From Sphagnum magellanicum (lineage: Eukaryota; Streptophyta; Sphagnopsida; Sphagnales; Sphagnaceae): a stretch of 64,000 nucleotides of DNA. The notes beneath the pieces were generated by a model. That model had not been told where the DNA came from and did no database searches. It worked only from the letters and a program-made list of their open reading frames with translations. Positions 12,076-23,559 of the stretch are shown piece by piece (the first letter of the stretch is position 1; every line of letters starts with the position of its first letter). A program made the position numbers and the translations under genes. The stretch lies in assembly GCA_021904315.1 (NCBI GenBank), contig CM038916.1:3968001-4032000 (forward strand). Direction: 5' to 3'.

Positions 12076-12403
12076 AATTACATTTCCAAACATTACAAAG
12101 AACTTGGAGTAGGATAAAGAAGGTAATGCATGAATTCACATGAATTTAGCAACTTCAATCCATTTAAGCTAAACTGTTTCATGTGGAAATGGAAAATATA
12201 TGTATTCTATCTGTCAGAAAACTTACATGCTTGCAAGCCTACAAGAACTCAAGTCTATAAAAAATCAGTGTGAAACTGATTCCACTATTCATGAGCTACC
12301 ACTAGTCATGAATTAAACAAAAAATAGAGGCAAACATACTTGAACTAACTAGCTAGCTAGAATTTGTAGTAAAGCAAAAAAATTCAAACATGGTGCACAG
12401 TAA

Positions 12404-12499
12404 ATTGCTTTATTTAATTTCAGCCAGTACTTAAAAACATTTGCGTTTTGCATTGCTTTATTTCACTTCAGCCAATACTTAACACAGTTGCATTTGCAA
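12404..12499 (+). repeat. Tandem duplication, unit about 48 bp
   Basis: ATTGCTTTATTT...CAGCCA(G/A)TACTTAA is repeated once with a 48-base period. It lies about 200 bases past the stop of the minus-strand gene at 12,722, so it could fall in its 3' flank. Confidence 0.6.
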
Positions 12500-12721
12500 A
12501 ACTGAAAATGATATAAGCAATAGAACTTCTACTGCAACTTGACTGATCAGAAGCTCTAAAGAAAAAAACCAAACATGACACTTTACGATAACCTGCACAA
12601 ATAAATGGCAACAAGTTACCTCACCATTAATTTGATGGCATCGTGAGCTAGAATGTATTTATTTATGGATGTTTATAAGGAACTCCTCACGAGGCATTGA
12701 GGCTTGATCCAGGACATGTCC

Positions 12722-13699
12722 TTATGCAAGCGGCTTGAGATTGAGCTTCTTCAGGAGGGTGTTGAGAGCCCGACAGAGGATGTTATTTGGACCCGGCAGG
12801 ATGTGATTCTCCACCTCCATCTGCACTGGCCCATCTTGATTCTCGTTAGAACCGGCAGAATTCAGAGGAATATTAATCCCCTGCTGCAAGTCGTTGAGGA
12901 AGTCGTCCCCATTAACGCTGCTGTTTCTGTGACCAGTGTCTTTGTTATCGTCAGAGTCACTGTCAAGAAAAGTACCACTGTAGAATTCATCTGCTCCAAA
13001 TCCCCCTTCAAAGTCATCTTCTGAACTGCTGCTACTGCTGATAGATAGTTCAGTGTTTTGAGATGTCATGCAGTTGATGCCCCCTAATTTGTTGCGAGGA
13101 GAAATCTTGGGGTCAGCCGGACGCATGAACTTTTCGCATGGCAATTCAGCGAGGTTGGACAAGGGGGATGATGTGGCCATCTTCATTTTCTTTGCCTTGA
13201 GATAGATATGGTTGCTGTAAGAGGTGGAATAATCCTTTGCAACCGGAGTAATCAGGCCAGTGTAAGGATTCCTGCTCCGTTTCAAAAAACGGGGCTCATT
13301 TACCAAGATACCTTTAGCTTTCAGAGACTGAGCCCGCGGCTTCATTTTCTCCAGCAGAGATGCTGAAGTTCGTTCAACTGTTGCAACTGTTGCGCAATGT
13401 TTGAAAGACAGGCAAACGTCTTTACCTTTGTTCAAGCACCCAGCAGGGGAGGAGGTGTCAGAAAGTTTGATCAGCTGGACCCTGGTTGCGGCATCCTCCA
13501 CCAGGTGTGAAGCGAATTGGTGGATGCTTGCTGGATTCTGCTCGCAGATAACTGGCGAGACCTTAGCAGGCAGCTGTGTCAGCTCCTGGTTGGGTTCATC
13601 TCTTTCCGCCATTGGATACTCCTCGCAGATCATAACGGGCAAGGTCGAAGGCTGTGTCACGATCAGCTCCAGGTGGTTGGGTTCATCTCTTCCTGCCAT
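12722..13699 (-). CDS. Candidate host gene, terminal exon; unknown Ser/acid-rich protein
   Basis: An open frame of 325 codons from the first ATG (13699) to a stop at 12,722, far longer than neighbouring frames and in a GC-richer island. No known domain was recognised. Visible features are a tandem duplication at the N-terminus (residues 1-29 and 30-56, both starting MA(G/E)RDEPN and ending in an ICE(E/Q) motif), basic clusters KRSR (140-143) and KAKKMK (168-173) that could be nuclear signals, and a Ser tract followed by an acidic Ser/Asp stretch (217-254) resembling casein-kinase-2 target regions. The C-terminus is LKKLNLKPLA. The frame stays open upstream to 13,738 without an ATG, and a good splice acceptor ends at 13,711. 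The ATG at 13699 may therefore be internal, with coding continuing from an upstream exon, possibly the one ending at 15,279. AATAAA-like signals lie beyond the stop near 12,660. Low-complexity acidic composition suggests a nuclear regulatory protein, but no function is claimed. Confidence 0.6.
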   Translation of the reverse strand: MAGRDEPNHLELIVTQPSTLPVMICEEYPMAERDEPNQELTQLPAKVSPVICEQNPASIHQFASHLVEDAATRVQLIKLSDTSSPAGCLNKGKDVCLSFKHCATVATVERTSASLLEKMKPRAQSLKAKGILVNEPRFLKRSRNPYTGLITPVAKDYSTSYSNHIYLKAKKMKMATSSPLSNLAELPCEKFMRPADPKISPRNKLGGINCMTSQNTELSISSSSSSEDDFEGGFGADEFYSGTFLDSDSDDNKDTGHRNSSVNGDDFLNDLQQGINIPLNSAGSNENQDGPVQMEVENHILPGPNNILCRALNTLLKKLNLKPLA

Positions 13700-13710
13700 T
13701 GTCACAGAAA

Positions 13711-13760
13711 CTGCAACAGCAGTGCCGTCCCACCACAAATTTCAACAAGTCAGTAGCTGA
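13711..13760 (-). promoter_or_regulatory. Candidate intron 3' splice site
   Basis: On the minus strand a CTACTGAC branch-point-like word stands about 35-40 bases before a T/G-rich run ending GCTGTTGCAG. The exon would begin at 13,710 in the frame of the downstream 325-residue protein, at codon phase 1. Confidence 0.4.
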
Positions 13761-14838
13761 CCATCTCATAGCTAATTTGCACTATTGTGAAATTTCTTTC
13801 CAGTCATGATATCTGGTTGAGTTGCAGGTCTGACATGTGGCGCCACACCAATGCCCCTCGCCCCGCTCACTATGCAAACACACTCTAGACATGTCTCTAA
13901 TTGTTTCTCGAGACTTTTGTCCATTTCCCCTACCCAACTTAGTTCCATCTACGCACCCAAGGATCTGCTAAATAATACAACCAAACGAAGAAATAAACGA
14001 GCAGTTATGCAGCGTCCCATGAGATCGCAAATGGCGCATATGCAGTTAATGCAATAACACATGTGGTAGGAAAGTAAAAACTTTGATGGCTCATGACATC
14101 GCAAATGTAGAGCTTATAGTTCATGCAATAACTTGGTGCGCAAAAGAAAACTTCGATGTACCTACGAACGACAGCTTGGGGCAAATGCAGAGAGAATCGA
14201 CTGAAGTACTTATCTCAAACTGAAAACAAATGCAGCTGTAAGACACCACGAGCACGAGTTATTAGAAGGGATGAAACATGCACAGCTTTTCAGATCCTAA
14301 ACATGTGACATTGCGGAGAATCGCATGACATCGCTCTAAGACTCTCCTTCAAATGCAATCAAAAAACCAAAGCGCCAATGTGCGCACCTCTACTTTACAA
14401 CAGCGAATAAAACTCACTTTTCAGATGCAAACCACCAGAACGCGCACGCAAAACTCTCATTCAACCTCAACTCGCCAGAGCGCTCAAGCGCGCTCTAGTT
14501 CACAATACAGGGGACTTATAACAGATAAAATGGATATTAAAAGTATACAATGTGCAAAACGCACCGGTTATAGACTGCAGGAGACGTTTGGTTCGAATTC
14601 GCTGCTCTCCTCAGCCCTGCTTCACGACTACTTTGACACCTCCGGCAACTTTCGCTTCCTTCTACAGACAAGCTGCTTCTCGACCTTCATGTATGTCTAC
14701 AGTGGACACTTAGGTCCAATCATTCCAGATGCTCTGTTTCCCATTCGATTATCATTGGAATATATTCCCTGGATCTATAAGGTCGGAGGTCATTCTCACT
14801 TGCTAATTTCCCCTAGAGTAATTCTATGTTTGATCGAA

Positions 14839-14940
14839 GATCCCCATCACACTTGCCGTTCCCCAACTTCCCTATCTACAACACTTTTCGATCCCCATCA
14901 CACTTGCCGTTCCCCAGCTTCACTATCTAGAACACTTTTG
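14839..14940 (+). repeat. 51-bp tandem duplication
   Basis: Two near-identical 51-base units (14839-14889 and 14890-14940), each starting GATCCCCATCACACTTGCCG. They differ at a few positions. 51 is a multiple of three, so any frame reading through stays open, which explains part of the long plus-strand open frame here. Confidence 0.8.
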
Positions 14941-15279
14941 AATCCACCTGATCATGAGACGATCAGTTGCTTGCCGGACATGACCGCCCGACTGGCAACC
15001 ACCACCCATTGTTGTGTCGGGTTTGAACGAGCCGCTAAGTCGGGTGGCCGGTCCATGACAAACTCTTTGGGCAAAACCCATTGGAATAGGTAACCGGCGG
15101 GAAGCGCTGGAGGTCGTTAGGCGACATAACTCATCGTATTGCAGCGCTAATTTACGGGTTTTGGGGCATAGAAGCGGGTGAGCTATGGGGTCAGCCAACC
15201 AGCTATCAGGAACGTGCAAAAGGGCATTAGGGAGGTCTGGAACTGTCAGGTAACGTGATATAACCGGGGAGCTTGCCAT
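14923..15279 (-). CDS. Candidate first exon of minus-strand gene; unknown protein
   Basis: A 118-codon minus-strand frame starting with ATG in a good plant context (CACCATGGCA). A TATA-like element lies about 110 bases upstream. The first 60 or so residues have ordinary protein composition (SRYLTVPDLPNALLHVPDSW, then LALQYDELCRLTTSSAS) but match no family I know. A donor-like GTAAAT stands at about codon 42 in phase 1, the phase needed to join the exon starting at 13,710. If used, the frame downstream of it is intron. This gene model is inferred; other exons may lie between 13.8 and 15.1 kb. A 246-codon plus-strand frame (14353-15093) overlaps and is judged less likely. Confidence 0.3.
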   Translation of the reverse strand: MASSPVISRYLTVPDLPNALLHVPDSWLADPIAHPLLCPKTRKLALQYDELCRLTTSSASRRLPIPMGFAQRVCHGPATRLSGSFKPDTTMGGGCQSGGHVRQATDRLMIRWIQKCSR

Positions 15280-15384
15280 GGTGCCCAGATGCTCCTACAA
15301 TCGTATATGAATTAGTTTTCTCGCTGGGGTTAAACTTTTTTATTACCCACGAGCTACATTTTCAATGTCTATCAGGGAGCTGTG

Positions 15385-15395
15385 AATATATATCC
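15385..15395 (-). promoter_or_regulatory. TATA-like box for the minus-strand gene
   Basis: The minus strand reads GGATATATATT about 106-116 bases before the ATG at 15,279, a plausible distance for a short 5' UTR. Confidence 0.35.
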
Positions 15396-15419
15396 TGAGG
15401 TGAAAGAACAGCTGCAAGT

Positions 15420-16959
15420 TTCATGGATATCTACTAATTAGATACCCGGGAAACTCTCCAGGGCTTCAGCATTATTTACATGAGCTTGAAGGGAGACAAC
15501 TTGCTGGAAAAAAGCTTCTTCGTCATAAAGGTATAATGTACTGTACAAGATTAACACTACTCAATCACGAAGAGAGTTCCGAAAAGGCCTTAATGCAACT
15601 GAGATCTGGCCAGCTGCATATTGATGTTAAACTCACTAATCAGTTTTTTTTTTTTGTGTGCCTTCTTAGGTACCTGCCCACCAGCTTGTTGGAACGGTAG
15701 TCTCTCACGAACCCAGCCAATGCCTAATTTTTCATGGTATAGGTTTATGACCTTTTCCTTTTGGAGCTTAATTACAGGTGCTGATTAGTAGGTGCATCAA
15801 CAACTACTGGCTTCTACAAGCTTATAACTGCAATGAGACTGGATTAGCTAGGCAGGTTGCTATTCTGATCACTTTTAGAGCTGGGCCAATAGATAGAGCT
15901 CCTTTACTCTTTGAAACATGACGTGCAAATATGGGGTGTTTGTATTGTCACCTATCAATGTGGGGTGGGTCTTTGCAACCTGGACCTGTCTTTCATGGTC
16001 AAGCCTCCTTGAAGAGGTACTTCAAAAATTAAACCAAAAGAATTTGTTCTGAGCTTCTAATCTAGAGTGCATGTGCAACTCTCTCTCTCTTGGAAGTTGG
16101 TGACCCATCTTCATTTGGCCCTTTACTTTACATACCTGAAAATAATGTGCATTTAATTTCCCAGAGAGAAGAAAAGTGACATTTGTGGTTTGCCAAAGAA
16201 TTATTTTATTTTTGTATACATCCAGGATCACTTTAACGCTTTAAAATCTCTTAGGTTGTATTCAACTTAAGGCTCCAGTCACATCTTACCCACCATTCCA
16301 TCTTGAACATCAGCTATCATCTACATCTAAGGCAATTTATGTACACACTGTTGCAGAGTTGTATCAATAGTAGGTAGGAACAAATCTGGTTAATATCTTC
16401 TCATCCAGGTGGGCTTCAAATGTCGTAACTCACATATCCTTGAGCACCTCAGTAGTACCAGTAGTAATGCCTCTGGCTACTGTCTTCTAGCAATGGCCTC
16501 ACTAAGACTTGTTCTGCAATGGTAAAAGACTCAACATGGAGGTGAGCATCAATATGAAGGCAACTTGACAAAGTGTAACAGAATAGTATTGATGGGCTAT
16601 TGGTTACTGTCTTCTCAGCAGCTTCATATCTCCTCAACCAGAGTACTTGGAATACATCCGTCTTCTATCTTCTCTTTGGTGAAGTACCATATCTCATTAT
16701 CATCACCGGTATTACACTGTTTCGTATAACTCTGGTTTGCTAATACATGGACTCTTAGCAACAAGAACATCATCTCTCTTCTTGCTTTAAACTATTGTAT
16801 CAGCTCATGATTCTCATCACATAAAGATCGTCTTGTTTGTGCATTAATAATGACCATTAATTAATTTCAACAGTAATACTAACAGTAATACGAGTGCTAG
16901 TTATTATTATAGTTGCATCAGGAGTTGATGAACTATCAGTTAGCCATATTAACAGAAAA
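15420..16959. other. Intergenic, no supported gene
   Basis: Short frames only (16022-16231 and 16449-16637 on minus), without motifs. A partial direct repeat of CTACTGTCTTCT occurs near 16,478 and 16,603. Confidence 0.4.
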
Positions 16960-17285
16960 TTGTATACTGGGAATTAGAGCTGAACAATGTTTTTCTTGGG
17001 GTGAATTTTTGAAATCTGGCAAGAAAAAAGAGGAAGGTGGGAAAGGTGCAAAGGGTGCTTTTTTTTTTTTTTTGGGGAGAAAATGGGCCCAAGTCACAAC
17101 ACTATGAGGGAAAAAAAATCTTAAATTGCCATATTCAGAGAAAGGTTTCCTTGATAAGATCCCAACTTATAGGAGGAATCCTAAATATTTCTACTTCCCC
17201 CATGACCTCTGGCAAAGTCCTTTTGTGCATGATAGCCAACCCTCCTACTTCACAAATTTGCAAAAAACACACTGATTCTGAACTG
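16960..17285 (+). repeat. Dispersed repeat, copy 3
   Basis: Matches copies at 5,395-5,700 and 6,590-6,850: a poly-T/GGGGA block, then CTCTGGCAAAGTCCTTTTGTG, GATAGCCAACCC and ACTTCACAAATTTG in order. The two short overlapping plus-strand frames are repeat sequence. Confidence 0.4.
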
Positions 17286-17419
17286 CTAATTGGTAATTTC
17301 CTTAATGATAATATATCTTTTGCGATAATAATTTGCTGAGCTCTTCATTGTAGTGCATTGTAGTCCAATTCCTATTCTTGATTTACAAAAACTAACTGAA
17401 ATAAGAGAATGCGCACTAG

Positions 17420-17890
17420 CCATTGTTGGCCATAGTGAACCAGTACCCACCAGCACACCATGAAGGATGAATCGTAAGCAGGAAACAGTTTTCTATTGGG
17501 TTCCAGTTCCCTAGCTAACCATGGTGGTTAGCTCAGTTGCCATTTTTTTCTACCTACCCACTAACAATATACAAGTGTGTTGTTAGTAGGTAGGTAGTAA
17601 AAACAGCCCTTACCTATAAACCATCTACTTACGTAGTAAGTACCTATTTTTCTACCAGTCTACCTATATATATGCGACCTATTTCTTACATAATTGGTTA
17701 GCAAGGTGAAACCAAATATTAACTCAATTGAGGTTCATCCAGAACTCAGTTATAACAGGCATCCAGTTGATGGTGCGCTGGTGGATGCTGGTTCACTGTG
17801 GCCACTATTGTTACCATATCAGGAGGACGATTTTGGAATCAAAGGACTCATCAGAATTGAAAAAGCCTTACCATATGAATCAATTCCTTG
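17420..17890 (+). repeat. Dispersed repeat, partner of 9,850-10,400
   Basis: Same order of blocks as the earlier copy: CAGCACACCATGAAGGATG, a CTACCTACC-rich middle with an internal inverted repeat around 17,560-17,600, then GAGGTTCATCCAGAACTCAG and GGTGCGCTGGTGG. The short open frame 17694-17891 lies in it and is not called as a gene. Confidence 0.45.
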
Positions 17891-18514
17891 ATAGGTCCTG
17901 GATGGAAACTAATTTTCACCATGCAGTGTACTATTCAATAAGAGTTTAAATTCATTTATTAAATAGAAGGCCCTATTCTACTTAAGCTCTTCATGTGATA
18001 GTAATGGGCCCATGTGCAAGTGACCCTAGTCTATTAAACCTCCTTTAAGCTTGCCCATCCCAATACTATTCTGATCAATTTGTGCTTGACTTCAAAAACA
18101 TCATGGAACGTTGCTAAATTAATTTTTAAACTATCATTGTAAATTCTATAATTTTTTGTTCCATTGGTTTGAAATTTATTGTGAGATGATTAATGTGTAC
18201 TCCACCCCATTGAGGGCTTTCCAACCTTACATACCAAAAGTGGAGTGGGACCCCACCCCATGGTGTGGGAGGATTACAACCGGGTCAACCATCACATCCA
18301 AACAAACAAAACAAAAAAGAACTTGAACAAGTGAACTGTGGACCTAGGGCCCCAGTGTGTGGGAGGGTAACAGCATAGTCACATCCAAACATATATATAA
18401 GTTTGTGCTTGTTCCAAAAGTTTGATTGCACAATATAAGTTATCATATGATGTCTTATAATCAAATTTTAACACATGTACCTATCTATTAAAGAAGGTAG
18501 TTTGTTTAAATTGT
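17891..18514. other. Intergenic, no supported gene
   Basis: AT-rich spacer without coding or repeat structure that I could define. Confidence 0.4.
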
Positions 18515-18870
18515 TTGTTTGTTTTGTTTGTTAGGTTGAGATCTCCAAAATGACAGCACTCTCTTTGTGCTTTTGTTATAACCATTGGAAAGTTGTCATG
18601 AGTACAGGTGCACCAGGTGGTTTGGCAATGTTTAGAACTCTGGACAATGAGAGAGAACTTATTGAAATTGAACAACGTTTTCAAAGAAAAATGTTTGAAT
18701 TCAAAATTTATTTTATTTTAGGGAAATTGAAGCCCTATTTGGTACATTGTTGAAAAGTTTGTTATGAAGGGGTTTCTTGGAGGTAATTTTGTAATTTTTA
18801 GACCTAAGGCTAGGGGAGATATTGAATTTGGAGTATTTTTTGTGAAATTGATTTTTTTAAAAGATATTAT
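18515..18870 (+). repeat. Dispersed repeat family R2, copy 1
   Basis: Aligns by eye with 59,690-60,020 over about 330 bases: TTTGTTTTGTTTGTTA..GTTGAGATCTCC, CACCAGGTGGTTTGG, GTTTAGA, TTTCTTGGAGG, AATTTTTAGACCTAAGG, GGAGATATTGAATT. A weaker relative lies at 57,150-57,480. No terminal repeats or coding potential found. Confidence 0.5.
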
Positions 18871-20011
18871 AATAAATTCATGATTGAGATGGGTGAAAGC
18901 ACGGTCAAGTAGATCACAAGTAGTCTTCTGGGGTAAAAAATTGGGGGCTTATCAAAAAAGATGTTAAAATGCATTAAAAAATGTTTTCATTTTGATTTTT
19001 TTTGCGTAAATGTATGAAAGACTTGTATGGCTAGATTTTTAGATCTTCAAATGAAGAAAAAATAAAATATGAACCTACTTTCAACTCAACATGCAAACCT
19101 ATCGGAATGTTCTATTTCTAATCAAATAGGTATAAAGTAAAAAAAAATTCACTAAAATTTATGGATTTTTATGGTTTCACTACATATTCATGTGGCCCAT
19201 ATTGTGCAATGAACAAATAGGTGAATATGTAAGTGATTTATAAAAAATACATCCAAAACACAATTTTATTGAAATGTTGAATTCTACTAAATTTATTGAA
19301 ATGTTGAATTTATTTTCAACCTATTTTTACATGTCCAAATGTTATGAAACAAATTTTATTAAAAGCTTTTTAATGTGAAGAAAGGCCTATAATTTTTTTA
19401 ATCCCATAATTCATAACTTCATATTTGGTGTTGAAATATGGCAAGCATAATAGAAAGTAGATACATGGGTCAATTGATATTAAACAAGAAACTACTGACA
19501 CAACAAAGTGGAAATAATTTTTTAGTTCCTACTCGAACACCAATGTTTCAACTCCTTTCCGCGTGAAAACCTATTTTTCATCTAGCTAGATGTTTCTTGT
19601 GTTTTTTGTTGATTTCTATGTACCAATGCCATTTGACAATCTAGATGCAAGATCATGGATGATCAATGAGTGGTGTGGATTGACCATCGATATCAAAACA
19701 ACCTAAATCAACTTATAAAAATTTTAGGGTTATGGAAACCATTGCATTGTTTGTGTCTCCACATGTTGTCTCCTTGGTCTTGTAGTAGAGAAAACAAAAT
19801 TCAAATGTTGTTGCTAAATTTTGTAAGTGTGGAAAAACAATTGTTTTTTGTTGTTAATGTGTGCGTGTTTTGTTGGGATAATTAAATTCCAAATTTTTTC
19901 AAATAACTATCAAACTATGAACATGGGCAATATAAGAAACAAGAAACTCACGCTTGTAAAGAAGGAAACATGCGAAGCAATGTGCTTTGGAAGCAAAGGA
20001 AGTAGTAGAGT
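18871..20011. other. AT-rich intergenic sequence
   Basis: No gene. Short plus-strand frames at 19670-20057 lack motifs. Confidence 0.4.
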
Positions 20012-20230
20012 CATTAGTAGAAAACCCCCCTTTTTTAACCAAAAAGTTTTCAACTAAATGTGATTTACAACTACGTTGCAACTAGAATTTTTTAATTCTT
20101 AAATAGAATAATGGCAATTACCAATTAAGTTGACTCATCAACTAAATTGGTATATAGTTGAAAGTAGTTTTCAACTAGGTGGTATTTCATTGAATATTCC
20201 ACTGAATATTCTAAGCATCAACAATGTCTC
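20012..20230 (+). mobile_element. Possible CACTA-type transposon end
   Basis: Begins CATTAGTAGAAAACCCCCC, one base from the plant CACTA terminus CACTAGTAGAAAA. It is followed by short subterminal words (TTTCAACTA, TTGCAACTAG, TTTTCAACTAGG), as expected of CACTA subterminal repeats. The opposite terminus was not found, so it is a relic or a chance match. Confidence 0.3.
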
Positions 20231-22149
20231 CAAATTGAAATGTCTATTATGTTGGTAAATAGTGAAAAACATGTCTTGACTAAGGGTTCTCTAGTTGGCA
20301 CATAATCAAGAAGTTAACCAATGTTCAATTATTTTGGTGAAACCATCAACACATGTATGAATGATAAAATGTATTTTAGTGGATGGATGAAATACAATTT
20401 CATTTGCAATTTTGTTACAATTATCTCTCAACTCAATTAAACAACTAATATGTGAATTATTTTTTATACATATGATATATGTTAATATTTATGCTAAATT
20501 ATGATAACATTAAATTACATGTAAAATTAATTTTTACAAATGAATAAGTTATGTGTGATATAATTTTTATAATGCATATAAATTTTGAATAAATTATCTT
20601 GAATATGCATTAATAATTTAAACTTGTACATGTTCATACATGTAATTTGATTTTTACGTAAACCAAATTTATTTTAGGACATATCAAATAATGATATATA
20701 TATTTAAGGATTAAATTGTGGAATCCTAATGTTTATTCATTTCTTTCATGTGATAGTTTAATGTTTATTAAAAATTATGATCAAAATTCATCAACCATTA
20801 AAATATAGGTAATTTTATTTGTAAAAATGAATGGTTATGTATGATCATTGATATAAATATTATTTTTGTGTATTTAAATAATAATATTTAATCAATTGAA
20901 ATAAAATTTAAGTTGAGAATAATGCATATGTTTAATAAATGTCATTTTTAATTTTTTTGTAAACCAAATTTAGTTTTCAACATATCAAGTAATGATAGAT
21001 AATTAGTATTTTGTGGAACTTTAATGTTTAGTCATTTTTATACATATGATAGCTTTATACTTGTTAAAATTTATCAAAATTCATTAAACTAACATTACTT
21101 TTAAATTCTATTTATAAAAATGAAAGGTTACATACTATGCAAATTTTTTTTATTTAAATATTAACTTAAATCTAAAAATAGTTCTTAATAAATTGAAATA
21201 TAACTATAAAATAATGTGTATTGAACTACAAGTTAATAACAATATGTTCAACACATGTAATAATAGTTATTTTTATGTAAATTTTATTTTTCATTTACAA
21301 CATAAGTAATCAAACATAATTATGATTCTCTAGAATTAATGTGGTAATTTTAACTAATGTAATGTAATTATTATTTGTAATTAATTTAATAATAATCTAA
21401 TGTTACTATTGGTTTGAATATATTTTTAAAATATTTGTTTCATTATGAATTTATTTGATAGTAAATAATAATAATAATTGGCATAATTAATAGAAATTTT
21501 AATAAATAATTTTATAATTTCAAAAAAATATATATATTTTAGCACTATTATATTTACCTCAGTATTTTTACTATATTTTATTTTTATTCAATGTATATTA
21601 TATCAGTACATAGTGGTTATAACATGTTAGTTAACAATACAAAGAATGATAGTTGAATAACTTAGCTTATATTAACTACAATAATATTTCTAATTATTTT
21701 TTATAACTATAATATTTTATTAATTATCTATGTATATTAATAATATTTTAACTAATATATAACTTTATTAGATCTAATGAAATATTAATACATAATAAAG
21801 TCTTAATATTTTTTATTTTTTTCTTAGAATAATTTTAATTAATTATAAAATTGTTGTTGAATATTTACTTCATGTAAGTAGCATAAAAAATAAACCTAGG
21901 TTAAGTTAAATATTAGTTTAGCTTTAAGTTTAAACATGGCCCCTTAGTCTAATTCATAAACAACCATTTGATCATTGTCATACTTCACCTTGCAATTAAG
22001 ATTGTTTGGTAACATAACATGAATAACAAACATAATATAAAATTGGCAAGAACTGTTTTAGGTGGTTGCCATAGGTCCAATAACAAGGGCAACACTTGAA
22101 CTCACCTTTATATTACTTGGCCTTTTACTTTGTACTCAAATGTACTTTG
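20231..22149. other. Very AT-rich spacer
   Basis: Long AT-dominated stretch with frequent stops in all frames and no gene. The word ACATATCAA(A/G)TAATGATA recurs near 20,680 and 20,980, followed by AATGTTTA(T/G)TCATTT, hinting at an old duplication of about 300 bases. Confidence 0.45.
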
Positions 22150-22843
22150 TACTTGGTGCATGGACGAGCCACGAGCATACACGAACTTATAAAACTCACC
22201 ACAACCCGAACTTGGGGGAAGCCACCACCTTCCCCCTTATAATATTCTCTATGCTTGGCCATAGGGATTACACCCAAGTGTCATTTTGTCCTAGGACTCC
22301 CAAGTTAGAAGTCCTGAAATTCCTAAAATTAAGACTTTCATAACTTTTAAAGCCTATAACTTTTTGTGTAGACCTCCAATTGAGGTGATGTCTAGAGCAA
22401 AATTATAGTCTTAATCAGCTTTCTAATAGTATGTGGCACACCACCTACACGTAAATAAATCAAGGTGATTCCTGATTTTTAATTTTTGGGAATCAGGTTA
22501 ACAATTTGACTCCCAACCCTTTCTTTTGGCCATAACTTGTATTTTAAGTTTTAAAATGGACCTGCAAGCCCTTTTTAAACATCTATGTTCCAAAAAATTT
22601 CTAATGGTATAAAGAACTTCTCAATCCAATGAGTTTTGGCCTTGGCAATTACTTTCTAAAAAATCAAAAATCCATTAGGGCTCTAACTCCCAAAATGGGA
22701 GCCCACTTGGGAGTGTCTGGGTTCATTCCCTCACACCCTTCTACACTCCTGAGAACATGAAATGTGACTTTTGGGTGTCATTCTCGGCCCGCACCTTTGT
22801 AAGCCCTTGCCTTGGTCATGAGCCCAAAGCAAAGGTTACGACA
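22150..22843 (-). mobile_element. Partial LTR of the chromovirus family (3' LTR of the antisense relic)
   Basis: Reverse-complement similarity to the solo LTRs: ACGAGCATAC, GGGGAAGCCACCACCTTCCC, GACCTCCAATTGAGGTGA, CCAACCC plus TTGGCCATAACTTG, and CATGAAATGTGACTTTTGG. On the plus strand it ends GGTTACGACA at 22,843, i.e. TGTCGTAACC on the minus strand, the LTR start. It is followed at once by CTCTCCCCCA, the complement of the polypurine tract. The far end (below about 22,150) is truncated or unrecognisable. Confidence 0.7.
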
Positions 22844-23559
22844 CTCTCCCCCATTAAAAGTAAAGGTTAATGTCCTCATTGACATTTAGAAATTATTTTC
22901 TTAATGCAATTGCTTTCATTCGGATACTTGGCCATTGATTGCTAATTTTTGTGGCAAGACTTTGCCTCAAGTTAATTCAGGCGTCCCCAAGTTTTTTATA
23001 TTATTTTGGCAAGTATAAAGGGGGGTCTCAGGAAAAACCCTTAACTCTTATTTCGTCAAAAGACCTAAACTAGCCTAATTGATGAACCCTTCATTTGGGA
23101 AGTTCTTATTCAATCCTTCTCTTCATGAAAAATTCAAGCCAAATCTAATATTGACCTAAATTACTCGACATGACTCCTTTCCCAACCTTGCGCCCCAATC
23201 ACAGTAATCAAGCCTAACTAAAGGTATTTCTATCAAGGTACGAGAAATGATGCTTAGGCTTTGCAAAAACCTAAGTCCCAAGCTACATGATTATAATATG
23301 CAAATGGGGTCATGACTTCCCGCATTGGTCGCCACTACCAACCAACCCTTAAGGATGCACTTTAAGCATGTGCACGTCCCTGCAAGCTTACCTTACTTAC
23401 CTCCTCTTTTGGGGCCAAAGGTTTTTTTAGCCCCAAAGTGGGAGTTCAATTTTGATTTGGGCTTACACAAGAAAGTTCCATTTGTCCATGTCACTTGATG
23501 ACTTTTTTAGTAATACTCATTATGATCATGATGCAATCTTTTGAAAATCTTTAACTTTT
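22844..23559 (-). other. 3' noncoding region of the antisense chromovirus relic
   Basis: Collinear with 37,174-37,957 of the intact element in reverse complement: the polypurine tract, AATGTCCTCATTGACA, TTCGTCAAAAGACCTAAACT (about 23,052-23,072), ATGACTCC and GACACTTGATG-type blocks. It establishes that the relic extends without a break from its LTR into its pol gene. Confidence 0.6.

Noticed and set aside
14353..15093. 246-codon plus-strand open frame
   Set aside because: Low-complexity Gln/Thr/Ser-rich start, partly made by the 51-bp tandem duplication, no domain, and it overlaps a better-supported minus-strand ATG with an upstream TATA-like box.
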